From Chthoniobacterales bacterium (lineage in GTDB: Bacteria; Verrucomicrobiota; Verrucomicrobiia; Chthoniobacterales; JACTMZ01), in NCBI GenBank assembly GCA_018402585.1, contig JAGYIO010000002.1, positions 160,406 through 224,405 of the forward strand: a stretch of DNA of 64,000 nt. The letters run 5' to 3'. Shown here piece after piece: positions 10,097 through 20,737 of this stretch. A program made the position numbers and the translations under genes. Every line of letters starts with the position of its first letter. Position 1 is the first letter of the stretch. The notes beneath the pieces are model-generated. The model was not told where the DNA came from, did not search any database, and was given only the letters and a program-made list of their open reading frames with translations.

Positions 10097-11206
10097 ATGT
10101 CTGTGAGCAAAGAAAAGCAGTTCAAAGTGGCGGTGTTGGCCGGGGACGGGATCGGCCCGGAGGTCATGGTCGAGGCACTGCGCGTGTTGGCCGCGGTGGC
10201 GGTTAAGTTTTCCATTCCTTACCAACTTCGGGAGGAGCGGGTGGGCGGGTCGGCGATTGATGTGGACGGGGTGGCTTTGCCCGACCAGACGCTGCAAACC
10301 TGCAAAGAGTCCGATGCTATTTTGTTCGGCTCGGTCGGCGGTCCCAAATGGGAATCCCTCCCGCCCAACCAGCAGCCGGAACGGGCGGCCTTGCTCGCCC
10401 TGCGCAAGACCTTCGCCCTCTACGCCAACCTGCGGCCGGCTGTTTGCCTGCCGGAATTAACCCACGCCTCGCCGGTGCGCGAGTCGATCGTGCAGGGCGG
10501 CTTTGATGTTATTTTTGTCCGGGAGTTGACCGGCGGACTTTATTTCGGGGAACCAAAATATATGAAGCACGAGAGCGGCGAGTGGTTCGCGGTCGATACG
10601 ATGATTTATTGGGAAAGCGAGATTGAGCGCATCGCCCATGTCGCCTTCCAGACCGCGATGAAACGCAACCGGCATGTCACCTCGATCGACAAAGCCAATG
10701 TCCTGCAAAACGGCATCCTTTGGCGCCAGACGGTCGACCGCGTGGCCCACGAGTATCCGGAGGTCAAATTGCGCCACCTCTACGTGGACAATGCCGCGAT
10801 GCAACTGATCCGCAATCCGAAGGGCTTCGATGTTATTCTCGCGGAAAACCTTTTCGGCGACATCCTGAGCGACGAGTTGGCCATGATTGCCGGTTCGCTC
10901 GGCATGTTGCCCAGCGCCAGCTTGGGGATTTCCAAAGGCAACGGCCGCTACTTCGGCATGTATGAGCCGAGCGGCGGTACCGCTCCGGATATCGCCGGTT
11001 TGGGCATCGCCAACCCCATCGCGCAGGTCCTTTCCGCCGCCATGATGCTCCGTTACTCGGCCGGACGCGAGGATGCGGCCTCCGCGATCGAAGCGGCCGT
11101 GCAGCGGGTCATCCGTTCCGGCCTGCGCACCAAGGATATTCATACCGAGGGGACGCAACTGGTCGGCACCACAGAGATGGGCAAGGCGATCAGCGGCGCG
11201 CTCTGA
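10097..11206 (+). CDS. leuB: 3-isopropylmalate dehydrogenase
   Basis: [43 protein letters not shown] motifs. Confidence 0.95.
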   Translation: MSVSKEKQFKVAVLAGDGIGPEVMVEALRVLAAVAVKFSIPYQLREERVGGSAIDVDGVALPDQTLQTCKESDAILFGSVGGPKWESLPPNQQPERAALLALRKTFALYANLRPAVCLPELTHASPVRESIVQGGFDVIFVRELTGGLYFGEPKYMKHESGEWFAVDTMIYWESEIERIAHVAFQTAMKRNRHVTSIDKANVLQNGILWRQTVDRVAHEYPEVKLRHLYVDNAAMQLIRNPKGFDVILAENLFGDILSDELAMIAGSLGMLPSASLGISKGNGRYFGMYEPSGGTAPDIAGLGIANPIAQVLSAAMMLRYSAGREDAASAIEAAVQRVIRSGLRTKDIHTEGTQLVGTTEMGKAISGAL

Positions 11207-11258
11207 AGGTCTGAAATCCTTGGCTTGGGCCGGCTTTTACCCGCATGATCCGCTCTCC

Positions 11259-11675
11259 GTGAATTTCCGCAAACAGGCCGTGCCCGAGCCCGGCGCGTTT
11301 CAGATCGCGCCGATGGTGGATATTGTCTTCCTTCTGCTCATCTTCTTTCTCGTCACCTGGAATTTCGCGCGCTACGAGACCGAGCTTGATGTCAAGGTGC
11401 CCACCGCGAAGGAAGGCAAGGAGTCGCGGCGCGCCGTGGGTGAGGTGGTGATCAATGTGAAAGCCGACGGCACGATCCTGATGAACCGCCGCGTCTTGTC
11501 GGGGGAAGAACTGACCGCCACCTTGCGCCAAATTTCCGAGCTCTATCCCGATCAAGCGGTGGTCCTGCGCGGCGACCAGTCGACCGACTACCGTCACATT
11601 GTGGCCGTGCTCGACATTTGCCGCACGGCCAACATTTGGAATGTCGCCTTTGCTACGGGGCGACCCGAATCATGA
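11259..11675 (+). CDS. ExbD/TolR-family biopolymer transport protein
   Basis: FQIAPMVDIVFLLLIFFLV signature; GTG start. Confidence 0.87.
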   Translation: MNFRKQAVPEPGAFQIAPMVDIVFLLLIFFLVTWNFARYETELDVKVPTAKEGKESRRAVGEVVINVKADGTILMNRRVLSGEELTATLRQISELYPDQAVVLRGDQSTDYRHIVAVLDICRTANIWNVAFATGRPES

Positions 11676-14098
11676 AGCGCTTTTTTCTCTTTTTCCTGCT
11701 CGTTCCCGCGCTGCTTCGCGCCGAGGAGAATATTGAGGTCCGCCTGGCCGAGCCGGTCAATGCCGGGCCCGCACCCGAAGTGCGCCGGGCGGAACCGGTG
11801 GCACCGGCCGGTGCGGCGCACGCCCTGTCCGGGGTCGATGCGACGGACGGCACCGAAGCCATCCGCGCGGCGCCCTCCAATCTGGCGGATGACCCGGCGC
11901 GCCGCGCTTTCGAGCAGGCCAACGCCTTTTATGGCCAGAAGATGCACGATCTCGCCGGGCCGAAGTATATGGAGTTCCTCAGCATGGCCCCGCGCGGCAT
12001 TGACCGGCAGGCCGCGTTGTTCCGGCTCGGCGAGTGCCAGCGCGCGGTGAAGCGCAATGCCGAGGCTGCTGCGGCCTACCGTCAGTTGCTCTCGGAATTC
12101 AACAGCGGGGAATTTCTCGGTCCGGCCGCCTACCGTTTGGGCGAAATCCAATTCGGCAGCCGTGACTTCGATGGCGCGGCTGCTTCTTTCCGCCTCGCCG
12201 CGCACCATGTGCGCGACGCGAAGTTGCGGCTGGCCGCGAAGTTTTTCGAGGGCCGCGCCCTGGGGGCGGCCAACCGCCCGGCCGAGGCGCTGGCCGCCTA
12301 CCGCGAGGTGGCCGCGCAGAAGGAGGACAACCCTTACCGTGAGCGCGCCATCTTCGACCTGGCCGAGGCCGACGCGCGCGCCGGCCTGACCGATAGCGCG
12401 CTGCGCCAACTGCGCGGTCTGGCCGAGACGGCGGAGAATCCGGTCATCCGCACCAGTGCGGCGGTCAAAGCCGGCCTGCTCGCCGTTGATCAGCGCGACT
12501 TTGAGACGGCGCGTCCCTTGCTTGAGCTGGGGGCAGCCAACCAGGAATTGGCCAACTGGCGCGCGGCGGGGCAAGCCGGTTTGGTCCGCTTGGAATACGA
12601 GTCGGAGAATTATCCCGCGGCGGCCAAGCTGGCCGAGGAAATCCTCCCCCTCCTCCCGGCCGAAGCGCAGCCCGATGTGCTCCTCCTCGCGGCCAATGCC
12701 CGCCGCCAAATGGGCGAGCAAGGCCGCGCGCTGGGACTCTACGACCGCCTGGTGGTCGATCACCCCGGATCCACCGCCGCACGCCAAGCGGGCTTTCACC
12801 GACTGGTCAGTCTCGTAGCGCAACAAGACCCGCGCTCGCTGGCCCAAATCGAAGCCTTTCTGCAATCGTCCTCCTCGCAAGACCAGCGGGACAAAGCCGA
12901 GTTGCTCAAGGCCGAGCTGCTTTTCGGTCAGGACCGCTTTGCCGAGGCGGCCGAACTTTACCGCAAGGCTTCCAGCGCAGAGGGCACGGAAGGTTACCGT
13001 GCGGATGCGCTTTACCGGCTTGCCTGGTGCCAATTGCAGGCCAAGGCCTACGACGATGCGGTCGAAGTGCTCACCCGCTTTCTTCTGCAATACCCGCGCC
13101 ACCCGTTCGCCGGTTCGGCTTACGCGCAGCGGGCGGTGGCCCAGCTTGAAACCGGCGACCAGGTTGCCGCCTTGGCCGACTTCGAGGTGGTGATCGACCG
13201 CTACCGTGACGCGAAGGAACGGGAAGATGCCATGACGCAGCGCGCCCTCCTGCTGGGCAACCTGCAGCGGCCGGCCGAAATGGCGGCGGGCTTCGAGCGG
13301 CTCCTCGCCGATTACCCCGCGAGCAAAGCAGGCGCGCAAGCCCATTTTTGGATCGGCTACGCCGCATCCGATGCCGGCCGGCCGGGTGAAGCCATTGCCT
13401 CGCTGGAGCAGGCACGTGAGCTCGGTCCCGACAAATACGGCGAGCGCGCCACACTCCGCCTCCTCCTCAGCCATTACCAATTGCAGGACCGCGCAGCGAC
13501 GGGACGCGAGGCCAAGGCCCTCGGAGCGGAAAAAGCGCCCGCCGAAGTGCGCGAGTGGTTGGGGTGGTCCGCACTTGAAGCCGCAGACTATGCCACCGCG
13601 GCGGAGTTCCTCGCTCCGCTCGCTGACTTGGAGGGTGCCACACCCGAATTGCGTCTGTCCTTGGCCCAGGCCCAACTCGGGTCAGGGCAAAACGAAGCGG
13701 CCCGCCGCACGCTGGAGCAACTCCTGCCCAAAGTCCATGAGCCCCGACTCAAGGCCCGCACCTATCTCCTCATGGCCGACGTGCTCCTCGCCCTGCGCGA
13801 CGGGGCGGGGGCCAAGACGCAGGCCGAGGAGGCGCAGCGTCTGCAACCCGAAGGCCGCCTCAATGCCGAGGCGCGCCTGGCCAACGGGCGCGCCTTGTTG
13901 GCCCAAGATAAATTCGATGACGCGGCCCGCGCCTTCATGGCTGTGGCCCTGCTTTACGACGAAAAAGACCTCACACCGCAGGCCCTCGCTCTGGCCGAGC
14001 AGGCCTACCGCCGGGCCGATAACCCGGGCGATGCCGACCGTGCGCGCGAGGAGTTGCAGCGGCGCTACCCCGACTTCAAGGTTCCGGTCCCGTCCTGA
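11672..14098 (+). CDS. Secreted TPR-repeat protein
   Basis: Signal peptide and many TPR-like repeats; 4-bp overlap with exbD-like gene. Confidence 0.8.
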   Translation: MKRFFLFFLLVPALLRAEENIEVRLAEPVNAGPAPEVRRAEPVAPAGAAHALSGVDATDGTEAIRAAPSNLADDPARRAFEQANAFYGQKMHDLAGPKYMEFLSMAPRGIDRQAALFRLGECQRAVKRNAEAAAAYRQLLSEFNSGEFLGPAAYRLGEIQFGSRDFDGAAASFRLAAHHVRDAKLRLAAKFFEGRALGAANRPAEALAAYREVAAQKEDNPYRERAIFDLAEADARAGLTDSALRQLRGLAETAENPVIRTSAAVKAGLLAVDQRDFETARPLLELGAANQELANWRAAGQAGLVRLEYESENYPAAAKLAEEILPLLPAEAQPDVLLLAANARRQMGEQGRALGLYDRLVVDHPGSTAARQAGFHRLVSLVAQQDPRSLAQIEAFLQSSSSQDQRDKAELLKAELLFGQDRFAEAAELYRKASSAEGTEGYRADALYRLAWCQLQAKAYDDAVEVLTRFLLQYPRHPFAGSAYAQRAVAQLETGDQVAALADFEVVIDRYRDAKEREDAMTQRALLLGNLQRPAEMAAGFERLLADYPASKAGAQAHFWIGYAASDAGRPGEAIASLEQARELGPDKYGERATLRLLLSHYQLQDRAATGREAKALGAEKAPAEVREWLGWSALEAADYATAAEFLAPLADLEGATPELRLSLAQAQLGSGQNEAARRTLEQLLPKVHEPRLKARTYLLMADVLLALRDGAGAKTQAEEAQRLQPEGRLNAEARLANGRALLAQDKFDDAARAFMAVALLYDEKDLTPQALALAEQAYRRADNPGDADRAREELQRRYPDFKVPVPS

Positions 14099-14673
14099 TG
14101 ATGCCGCTTGCCTTACCGGCGGGGGACTTCCGCGCTTTCATCTTCGATTGCGACGGCACGTTGGCGGACAACATGCATTTGCATTACGAAGCGTGGCGCC
14201 GGGCCATGGCAGAGGTCGGCGGGTCTTACCCGGAGGAACTTTTCTACGAATGGGGCGGGGTGACTACCGCGGAGATCGTGTGCCGGCTCAACGCCAAATT
14301 CAGCTTAAGCATGGAGGTCGAGGAAATCGTCCGGCGCAAGGAGCTTTACTACCGCGATTCCATCCCACAGGTGGAGCCGAACCACGCTGTGGTGGCCCTG
14401 GCCCGGGAATTCCACGGCAAGGTACCGCTCGCCGTGGCCTCCGGCGGCCACCGCGATCTGGTCGAACGGACCTTGCAGGCCTTGGAAATTCGCGGGCTTT
14501 TCTCGGAGGTCATTGCCGCCGAGGACTACAAAAGGGGCAAACCGGCTCCTGATCCCTTCCTCACCGCCGCGGCCCGCCTCGGGGTCACCCCGGAGGCTTG
14601 CTTGGTCTTCGAGGATACCGCCACGGGGGTCGAGGCGGCCCGTGCGGCCGGGATGGCGTGGGTGCTGGTCTAA
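14098..14673 (+). CDS. HAD-superfamily hydrolase (beta-phosphoglucomutase-like)
   Basis: FDCDGTLADN, VASGGHRD, KPAPDPFL, VFEDTATGVEAARAAGM. Confidence 0.9.
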   Translation: MMPLALPAGDFRAFIFDCDGTLADNMHLHYEAWRRAMAEVGGSYPEELFYEWGGVTTAEIVCRLNAKFSLSMEVEEIVRRKELYYRDSIPQVEPNHAVVALAREFHGKVPLAVASGGHRDLVERTLQALEIRGLFSEVIAAEDYKRGKPAPDPFLTAAARLGVTPEACLVFEDTATGVEAARAAGMAWVLV

Positions 14674-14701
14674 CCGGCGGAGGTGGGTTAAGCTGGCTGC
14701 C

Positions 14702-15154
14702 ATGACAACCACCGCAGGAAAGACCGCACTGACCGATAGTCTCAACCAAGTGTTGGCCGACACGTACGCTCTCATGTCGCTGACCCATCTGGCCCACTGG
14801 AATGTGGAAGGGCAGGGCTTCTTTGCGCTGCACACCGCGTTCCAGACGCAATACGAGGAAATGTTCACCGCGGCGGATGACATTGCCGAGCGTATCCGCG
14901 CCCTCGAGGCTTACGCCATCGGCGGCCTCGCCGCTTTGGCGGATAAAGCGCAACTGAAGGCATTCACCGCCCCGCTTTCGCAGGAAAGCTATGTGAAGCA
15001 CCTGATCACCGGTCATGAAAAAGTGGTGGCCGATGCGGCCAAAGCCCGGGCGGTGGCCGGCGAGGTGAATGATCCGGAAAGCGAAGACCTCATGATCCAG
15101 CGCATCACGACGCACGAGAAGGCGCTTTGGATGCTGCGCAGTTTCTTGAAATAA
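14702..15154 (+). CDS. Dps/ferritin-like protein
   Basis: LTHLAHWNVEGQGFFALHTAFQTQYEEMFTAADDIAERIRAL is a Dps-type ferroxidase region. Confidence 0.88.
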   Translation: MTTTAGKTALTDSLNQVLADTYALMSLTHLAHWNVEGQGFFALHTAFQTQYEEMFTAADDIAERIRALEAYAIGGLAALADKAQLKAFTAPLSQESYVKHLITGHEKVVADAAKARAVAGEVNDPESEDLMIQRITTHEKALWMLRSFLK

Positions 15155-15231
15155 AACCGGCCGTCCGGCCGCGGAGGTCTGGTCAGAGCGAAATTCGCCG
15201 TACCCTCGCGGCGGGACCGGCCCGGTCGACT

Positions 15232-16128
15232 TTATGGCGCGAGCAGTGTAAGGATGGCCTTCTGGGTGTGCAGGCGGTTTTCGGCTTGGTCGAAAATGGT
15301 CCCTGCGTTGGCTTCGAAAACCTCGCTCGTGATCTCTTTGCCCCGGTAGGCGGGAAGGCAGTGCATGACCAGCGGGGTGCCGCCGGCCGCCGCGACCGCG
15401 GCTTGGTTGATTTGGTATCCGCCGAATTGCGCGAGGCGGAAAGCGGTTTCCTCCTCCTTGCCCATGCTAACCCAGACATCGGTGTAGAGGACATCGGCGC
15501 CGGCGCTGGCGCCGAGAACGTCGTCCGTCACGACAATGTCTCCGCCCGCGCGGCGCACCAGTTCGGCCGGCGGCTGGAACTTGGCCGGGGCGGCCAGGCG
15601 CAGGGCGAAGCCGAGTTTGGCGGCGGCCCAGATCCAGGAACGGGCCACGTTGCAGTCGCCATCGCCGATGAAGGTGACAGTGAGGCCGTCGAGCGAACCG
15701 CGCTTTTCGATGATGGTGAAAAGATCGCTCAAAATTTGGCAGGGGTGCTCGAGGTCGGTCAGCGCATTGATCGTGCGGATGCCGCTCAAGGATGCGAACT
15801 GCTCGACATCCCCCTGCGCGTAGGTGCGGATGACCGCGCCTTGCACCATCCGGCTCAGGACGCGTGCCGTATCGGAGATCGGTTCGCCGCGGCCGAGTTG
15901 GATCTCGTTGGCCGCGAGGAAAATCGGCTGCCCGCCAAGTTCCCGGATGCCCGCCTCAAAACTAATGCGCGTCCGGGTGGAAGATTTGGAGAAGAGGAGC
16001 GCCCAGCATTCGCCGGCCAACGGGGCCTCGGGGTGGGGTCCGCGCAGGTGCTTCATCTCCGCCGCCCGGGCCAGGATCTGCTTGATCTCTGCGGCGTCGA
16101 GTGACTCGATATTGAGCAAGTGTCTCAT
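15232..16128 (-). CDS. argF: Ornithine carbamoyltransferase
   Basis: FSKSSTRTRISFEAG, HPCQILSDL, MHCLPAYRGKEIT. Confidence 0.94.
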   Translation of the reverse strand: MRHLLNIESLDAAEIKQILARAAEMKHLRGPHPEAPLAGECWALLFSKSSTRTRISFEAGIRELGGQPIFLAANEIQLGRGEPISDTARVLSRMVQGAVIRTYAQGDVEQFASLSGIRTINALTDLEHPCQILSDLFTIIEKRGSLDGLTVTFIGDGDCNVARSWIWAAAKLGFALRLAAPAKFQPPAELVRRAGGDIVVTDDVLGASAGADVLYTDVWVSMGKEEETAFRLAQFGGYQINQAAVAAAGGTPLVMHCLPAYRGKEITSEVFEANAGTIFDQAENRLHTQKAILTLLAP

Positions 16129-16297
16129 GGGATGGCCGAAGATTACCCGCAAGCGTGCTTCGTGGTAAACAAAGGAGAGACGGCCTCGGGACCTGTGTGC
16201 CGGCGCGTCCCAGCTGCGGGGGAGGATGCGCGCAAACAATGACCGGAGGGCAGGGCCTCCGGACCCGCCGCGGCGACCAAACGCTGCGCCCCCTCGG

Positions 16298-17551
16298 TTA
16301 CGAGCTGCTACTTCTGCTTGCTTCCGGCTGAGGCGAGCTTTCGGCAAGCACGTTGTGCAGGATCAGCGCCGCCTCGTCGCATTCCGCCGCGGTGACATTG
16401 AGCGGTGGAAGGAGACGGATGGTCTGCTCCCCGGCCGGGACAACGAGGAGGCCGGCCTTGATCAGTCGTTTGGTCAATCGCAGGGCCACCGTGCCTTCTT
16501 CGCCCGCGAGCGGCGGCAAATCTTCCACTTCAAGGCCAAGGAGGAGTCCGGCCCCCCGCACTTCGCGGACGTGCGGCATTTGTTCGGCCGCAGCAACGAG
16601 TTGGGCCCCGCGTTCCCGTGCATTAGCCAGCAGGCTTTCTTTTTCAATCGTCTCGATGACGGCCTGGGATGCGGCGCAGGCGAGGGGAGAGCCGCCGTAG
16701 GTCGTGCCATGTGTGCCGGGCCCGAGCAGGTCGGCGAAGGGTTCGCGCACCCAGAATGCGCCGAGCGGGAAGCCACCAGCAATGCCTTTGGCCCAGCTGA
16801 CCGCATCCGGCACCGCGTCCGGCGCGCCCGTGGCCTCCCACCCGCACCAATACCCGGTGCGCCCGAAGCCGCACTGTACTTCGTCATAGAACAAGAGCAC
16901 CCGGTGTTCGTCGCAAAGCGCGCGCAAGGCACGGAGGAACCCGGCGGAAAGCGGCCGCACACCGCCTTCACCTTGGATCGGCTCGACCATGATGGCGGCT
17001 GTGCGCGCGCCGACCGCATGGGCCAGGCACTCGAGGCGCGCGGGCACGCTGAGAAAGCCGTCGAGGGGCGGGCCGAATCCGAGCTTCACCTTGAGTTGGC
17101 CGGTGGCCGCGATGCCGCCGAGGGTGCGCCCGTGGAAAGAGCCATCCAAGGTGATGATCTCGTGGCGGCCGCGCGCGGAACCGTGTTTGCGGGCCAGTTT
17201 GTAGAGCCCTTCATTGGCTTCAGCCCCGCTGTTGCAGAAAAAGATTTTTCCGGGCGTCCCGACCATCGCCCCGATCCGCGCGGCCAATTCGGCCTGCGGG
17301 CGGTGGAGGAAGAGATTTGAGATGTGAACAAGGGTGGCGGCCTGTCTGGCGAGGGCTTTCTGCAGGGCGGGATGGGAGTGACCAAGGGTGTTGACCGCGA
17401 TGCCGGAGGTGAAGTCGAGGTAGGCGCGGCCCTCCTCGTCCCAGACGCGCACTCCTGCCCCACGGACGAGGGCAAGAGGAAAGCGTGCGTAGGTGGGAAT
17501 GATGTGCCGCGCATAAAGCTCGGCCGTAGTCGGCTGCAGGCGCTCGGACAT
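16298..17551 (-). CDS. argD: Acetylornithine aminotransferase (class III)
   Basis: FFCNSGAEANEGLYKLARKHG, FHGRTLGG, FYDEVQCGFGRTG; adjacent to argF. Confidence 0.92.
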   Translation of the reverse strand: MSERLQPTTAELYARHIIPTYARFPLALVRGAGVRVWDEEGRAYLDFTSGIAVNTLGHSHPALQKALARQAATLVHISNLFLHRPQAELAARIGAMVGTPGKIFFCNSGAEANEGLYKLARKHGSARGRHEIITLDGSFHGRTLGGIAATGQLKVKLGFGPPLDGFLSVPARLECLAHAVGARTAAIMVEPIQGEGGVRPLSAGFLRALRALCDEHRVLLFYDEVQCGFGRTGYWCGWEATGAPDAVPDAVSWAKGIAGGFPLGAFWVREPFADLLGPGTHGTTYGGSPLACAASQAVIETIEKESLLANARERGAQLVAAAEQMPHVREVRGAGLLLGLEVEDLPPLAGEEGTVALRLTKRLIKAGLLVVPAGEQTIRLLPPLNVTAAECDEAALILHNVLAESSPQPEASRSSSS

Positions 17552-17626
17552 GCTGCGCGATATTAGAGGGAGCGGCTGCCGTGACAAGAGGGCAAGAAGG
17601 CCGGAGGGCCGGGGCGCTTGACCGAG

Positions 17627-18544
17627 ATGCGGTCGGCGGTTTGCATGGGTGGCATGTGGATGCACGTCCTTCGCTCGGTACTTTACGGCCTGGTTGTGCT
17701 CATCCTAGCCGGGGTTGCCCTGCTGGCCGGGATCATCACGGCGAAAAAAACAGAGCAGGCTCCGCCTTTGATCACAGTCACAGCAGTGCCGCCGGAAGAG
17801 CGCGCGGCTGCGCGGGAATTGGTCGAGCAGGCACTGGCCGCGCGGCTGGCCGGCAATCACAGCGTGGCCTTGGCCAGCCTGGAGCAGGCGCGGGCCCACG
17901 ATCCGGCCATGCGCGGGTTGGATTACCAGTTCACCCTGACTTATCTGGATTTGGGTAAATTCGAGCCGGCGGACCAAGCCGCGCGGCGCTCGGTTGACCG
18001 CGGGGAAGAAAGAAGCAGTGCGCAGGCCCTGCGCGGCTCGATCCTGCTCGAAAAGTCGCGGGCGGAGGGCAAGGTGGCCACGGCGGGGACGGAAATTTTG
18101 ACGCACTTGGAGGAGTCACGGGCTACCGATCCGCTCAATCCCATGCCGCTCTACATCATGGGCGAATATTACCGGGCGGATGGTCGGCCCGGACTGGCGG
18201 TCGAGGCCTACCGGCGGGCCCTCGAGCGGGTCTCAAAGACCGATAGCTTCTTGGTCACCACGGTGAAGGCCGGGCTGGCCGGGTTGCGCTTGAACTATCA
18301 GGCGGACCATCCGCCGCTTAAGTTGCGCAAGGTCAACGGGGTGCTCCCGCCGGAGCAGCTCTTTTTTGGGGCGGCCGATGCGCTTCTGCGCGGCGATCAT
18401 GGTGCGGCGGCGGGCTTTTTGCGCGAGGCGAAAACGCGGATGCCGGAGGAAGTTTTTGCCTCCTTACTCCAGGATTCGTTCTTTCAAGATTATCTGGAGG
18501 CCAGCATATTGGAAGACCCCGCGCAGCCCGCCCCTCCCCCATGA
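17627..18544 (+). CDS. Membrane-anchored TPR-like protein
   Basis: N-terminal TM and helical repeats; 4-bp overlap with downstream CDS. Start uncertain. Confidence 0.6.
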   Translation: MRSAVCMGGMWMHVLRSVLYGLVVLILAGVALLAGIITAKKTEQAPPLITVTAVPPEERAAARELVEQALAARLAGNHSVALASLEQARAHDPAMRGLDYQFTLTYLDLGKFEPADQAARRSVDRGEERSSAQALRGSILLEKSRAEGKVATAGTEILTHLEESRATDPLNPMPLYIMGEYYRADGRPGLAVEAYRRALERVSKTDSFLVTTVKAGLAGLRLNYQADHPPLKLRKVNGVLPPEQLFFGAADALLRGDHGAAAGFLREAKTRMPEEVFASLLQDSFFQDYLEASILEDPAQPAPPP

Positions 18545-19665
18545 ACGCCCGTTTGCCCCGATTTTTGGCCGTTGCCCTCACGACCCTTTCTTTGACCGCC
18601 GCCGCGTGGGCTGAGGAAGGCGGGGTCTTCACGGCCGACCTTCCTTTTGATGCGGCCCAGCCTTTGCCCGCATGGATGCACGGGGCTCCCGTCTCGGCCC
18701 CGGGGCAGGGCGCCCGCATTGCCTTCCAACTTTCTCCCCCGAAAAACCAAGATTTGCTCGTCCATTTTGTCTTCGACGAGACGGAGGGCGGTGGCCTGCG
18801 CATCGAATGGTTGCGTGACGGCCAAAGCTCCCCCGAACTGCTGGCCGAAAATCTCGGCGAAAGCCTCGGGGTGCCGAACCAACGGCCGCTCCTGATCAGC
18901 GCCTCGCGCCTCGGTGGCAATGGCTCGCTCCTGCTCCAAGGCGGAGCGAATTTGAACGTCAATCGCGTGAAATTCGAGTGGGTCTCCGAGCGCACCATGC
19001 TTTCCTCAAGTGCGCGCTTTGTTCCCGTGGTGGTGACGGCGTCGCGATTGACCTTGGCCGAGGCCGAGGTGGAGGGCGGGCCGCGGCCGGCTCCGCGTGA
19101 CGAATGGCGCGACCGGGTGGTGCGCGCCGCGCTGACCGAGGGTGCGGAGTTGCTTACACCTTCGCTTGAGTTGCTCGCGGAATTGGAGCAAGCGCCGGAT
19201 CAGGCCCGCCTGGAAGCTTCGCTGGCTGGAGTGTTTTTGGATCAGGAAATCTGGCTCTTGGTCAACGGGCAGGAGGTGGGACCGATTGCGGTGGAAGTTC
19301 CGACCCTCGAAGATCCGGGTCACCTTGGCTTGCCCGGCCGGGAGGTGAATTTTGCCGGCTGGCGCCGGGGCTCGGTGCACATCCCGGCCGACCTCATGTT
19401 GCCGGGGGAAAATTCGCTGCTCCTCGAGTTGCGCTCGCCGCTCAAGACCGATTACCGCAACCGCACTTTTATCCGCGACGCGGTCCTCGAGTTGTCTTAT
19501 CCGCGGGCCGTGCGTGAACCGGATCTTTCCCTGCCCTTGCCTGACCTGCCGACCGGGGAACCACAGGACCCGGAAGAAGAGCCACTGCCGGCGGTGGAGT
19601 CCCCGGCCCCTGCGCCGGCCGAAGCTCTCTCCGATTTCTGGGGCCGGAGCGAAGGCTCACTCTAA
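18541..19665 (+). CDS. Hypothetical secreted protein upstream of T2SS
   Basis: Signal peptide; Pro/Glu-rich C terminus; no recognised family. Confidence 0.6.
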   Translation: MNARLPRFLAVALTTLSLTAAAWAEEGGVFTADLPFDAAQPLPAWMHGAPVSAPGQGARIAFQLSPPKNQDLLVHFVFDETEGGGLRIEWLRDGQSSPELLAENLGESLGVPNQRPLLISASRLGGNGSLLLQGGANLNVNRVKFEWVSERTMLSSSARFVPVVVTASRLTLAEAEVEGGPRPAPRDEWRDRVVRAALTEGAELLTPSLELLAELEQAPDQARLEASLAGVFLDQEIWLLVNGQEVGPIAVEVPTLEDPGHLGLPGREVNFAGWRRGSVHIPADLMLPGENSLLLELRSPLKTDYRNRTFIRDAVLELSYPRAVREPDLSLPLPDLPTGEPQDPEEEPLPAVESPAPAPAEALSDFWGRSEGSL

Positions 19666-19785
19666 TCCGGCCTCCGCAGGCGCGTGTTAGCGGGTTGACT
19701 TCGTGCAGACCGCTTTGTTTTGCCCTGCTTGGCCGGGCCAAGGGGCTTTGACAAGGCGGTCGAGTGGAAGCATCCTTTCACGTTG

Positions 19786-20223
19786 ATGAAATCTTTTTCC
19801 AAACGGCTCCGCCGCGAGGCGGGCTACACTTTATTCGAGATCATGCTCGTGCTCGGCATCATTGCCGTGCTGGTCGGATCGGCCATTTATTTGTTGGTCG
19901 GCAATATCGACGTGGCCCGCGAGTCGCGGGTGGAAGCCGACATTCAGAGCATCAGCACCCAGATCCGGGTTTACGAAATGCAAAACTTGCGTCCGCCGAG
20001 CAGCGCGCAGGGCCTCGCCGCCTTGGTCACGCGCCCATCGGCCGAACCGGCACCACGCCGTTGGCGGCAACTGCTTGAGAGGGTGCCGCTCGACCCTTGG
20101 GGCGAGGAATATGTCTATTACTGGCCCGGGAAAAAGAACGCGTCCGGTTTCGATCTTTTTTCCAAGGGACCGGATCGCCAGGAGGGCGGGGGCGACGACA
20201 TCGGCAACGACCCCGGCGAGTAA
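19786..20223 (+). CDS. gspG: Type II secretion major pseudopilin GspG
   Basis: GYTLFEIMLVLGIIAVLVG prepilin motif; C-terminal DLFSKGPDRQEGGGDDIGND Ca-loop. Confidence 0.92.
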   Translation: MKSFSKRLRREAGYTLFEIMLVLGIIAVLVGSAIYLLVGNIDVARESRVEADIQSISTQIRVYEMQNLRPPSSAQGLAALVTRPSAEPAPRRWRQLLERVPLDPWGEEYVYYWPGKKNASGFDLFSKGPDRQEGGGDDIGNDPGE

Positions 20224-20233
20224 GGCCGAGGCG

Positions 20234-20737
20234 ATGAAAACGATCCGGGCGGTGGCGAAAAGCGGGCAGCCCGGCCGGCGCTCCGGTGGCTACACGCTGC
20301 TCGAGATCGCGCTGGTCGTGACCATCATCGTGCTCCTGGTCGGTGCAGTCGTGCCGCTCACCTCGGGCTTCGTGCGCGAACAACGTTTGCGCGACTCGGT
20401 GCGCGGACTCCTCGTCTTGGCCAAAACGGCGCGGACCGTGGCCATGACCACGGGTCGTGCGGCGGAGGTGGTCTTCGCCAAGGGTGGCTTTGCTTTGCTG
20501 CGGGCGGGCGAGGAAGAGCCTTCGGAGTTGGTGCGCTTGCCGCGCGGCACGCGCTATCAACTCCTGCCCTTCGGCGCCGACAAAGCGCTGCGTCCGGACG
20601 GTCAGCGTTGGATTTTCCAGCCGACCGGCCTGTGCGAACCGCTCACCGTGCGGATCATGGAGGACGAGGCCTGGATTGAGGTGCGCTTCGATCCGCTGAC
20701 CGCCGGAATCGAGGAGGAGAGTTACTACATCCCGTGA
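20234..20737 (+). CDS. gspH: Type II secretion minor pseudopilin GspH
   Basis: GYTLLEIALVVTIIVLLVGAVVPL prepilin motif; operon position. Confidence 0.8.
   Translation: MKTIRAVAKSGQPGRRSGGYTLLEIALVVTIIVLLVGAVVPLTSGFVREQRLRDSVRGLLVLAKTARTVAMTTGRAAEVVFAKGGFALLRAGEEEPSELVRLPRGTRYQLLPFGADKALRPDGQRWIFQPTGLCEPLTVRIMEDEAWIEVRFDPLTAGIEEESYYIP

Noticed and set aside
11594-13675. 693-aa minus-strand ORF opposite the TPR gene
   Set aside because: Antisense shadow of a GC-rich repetitive CDS; no recognisable domains.
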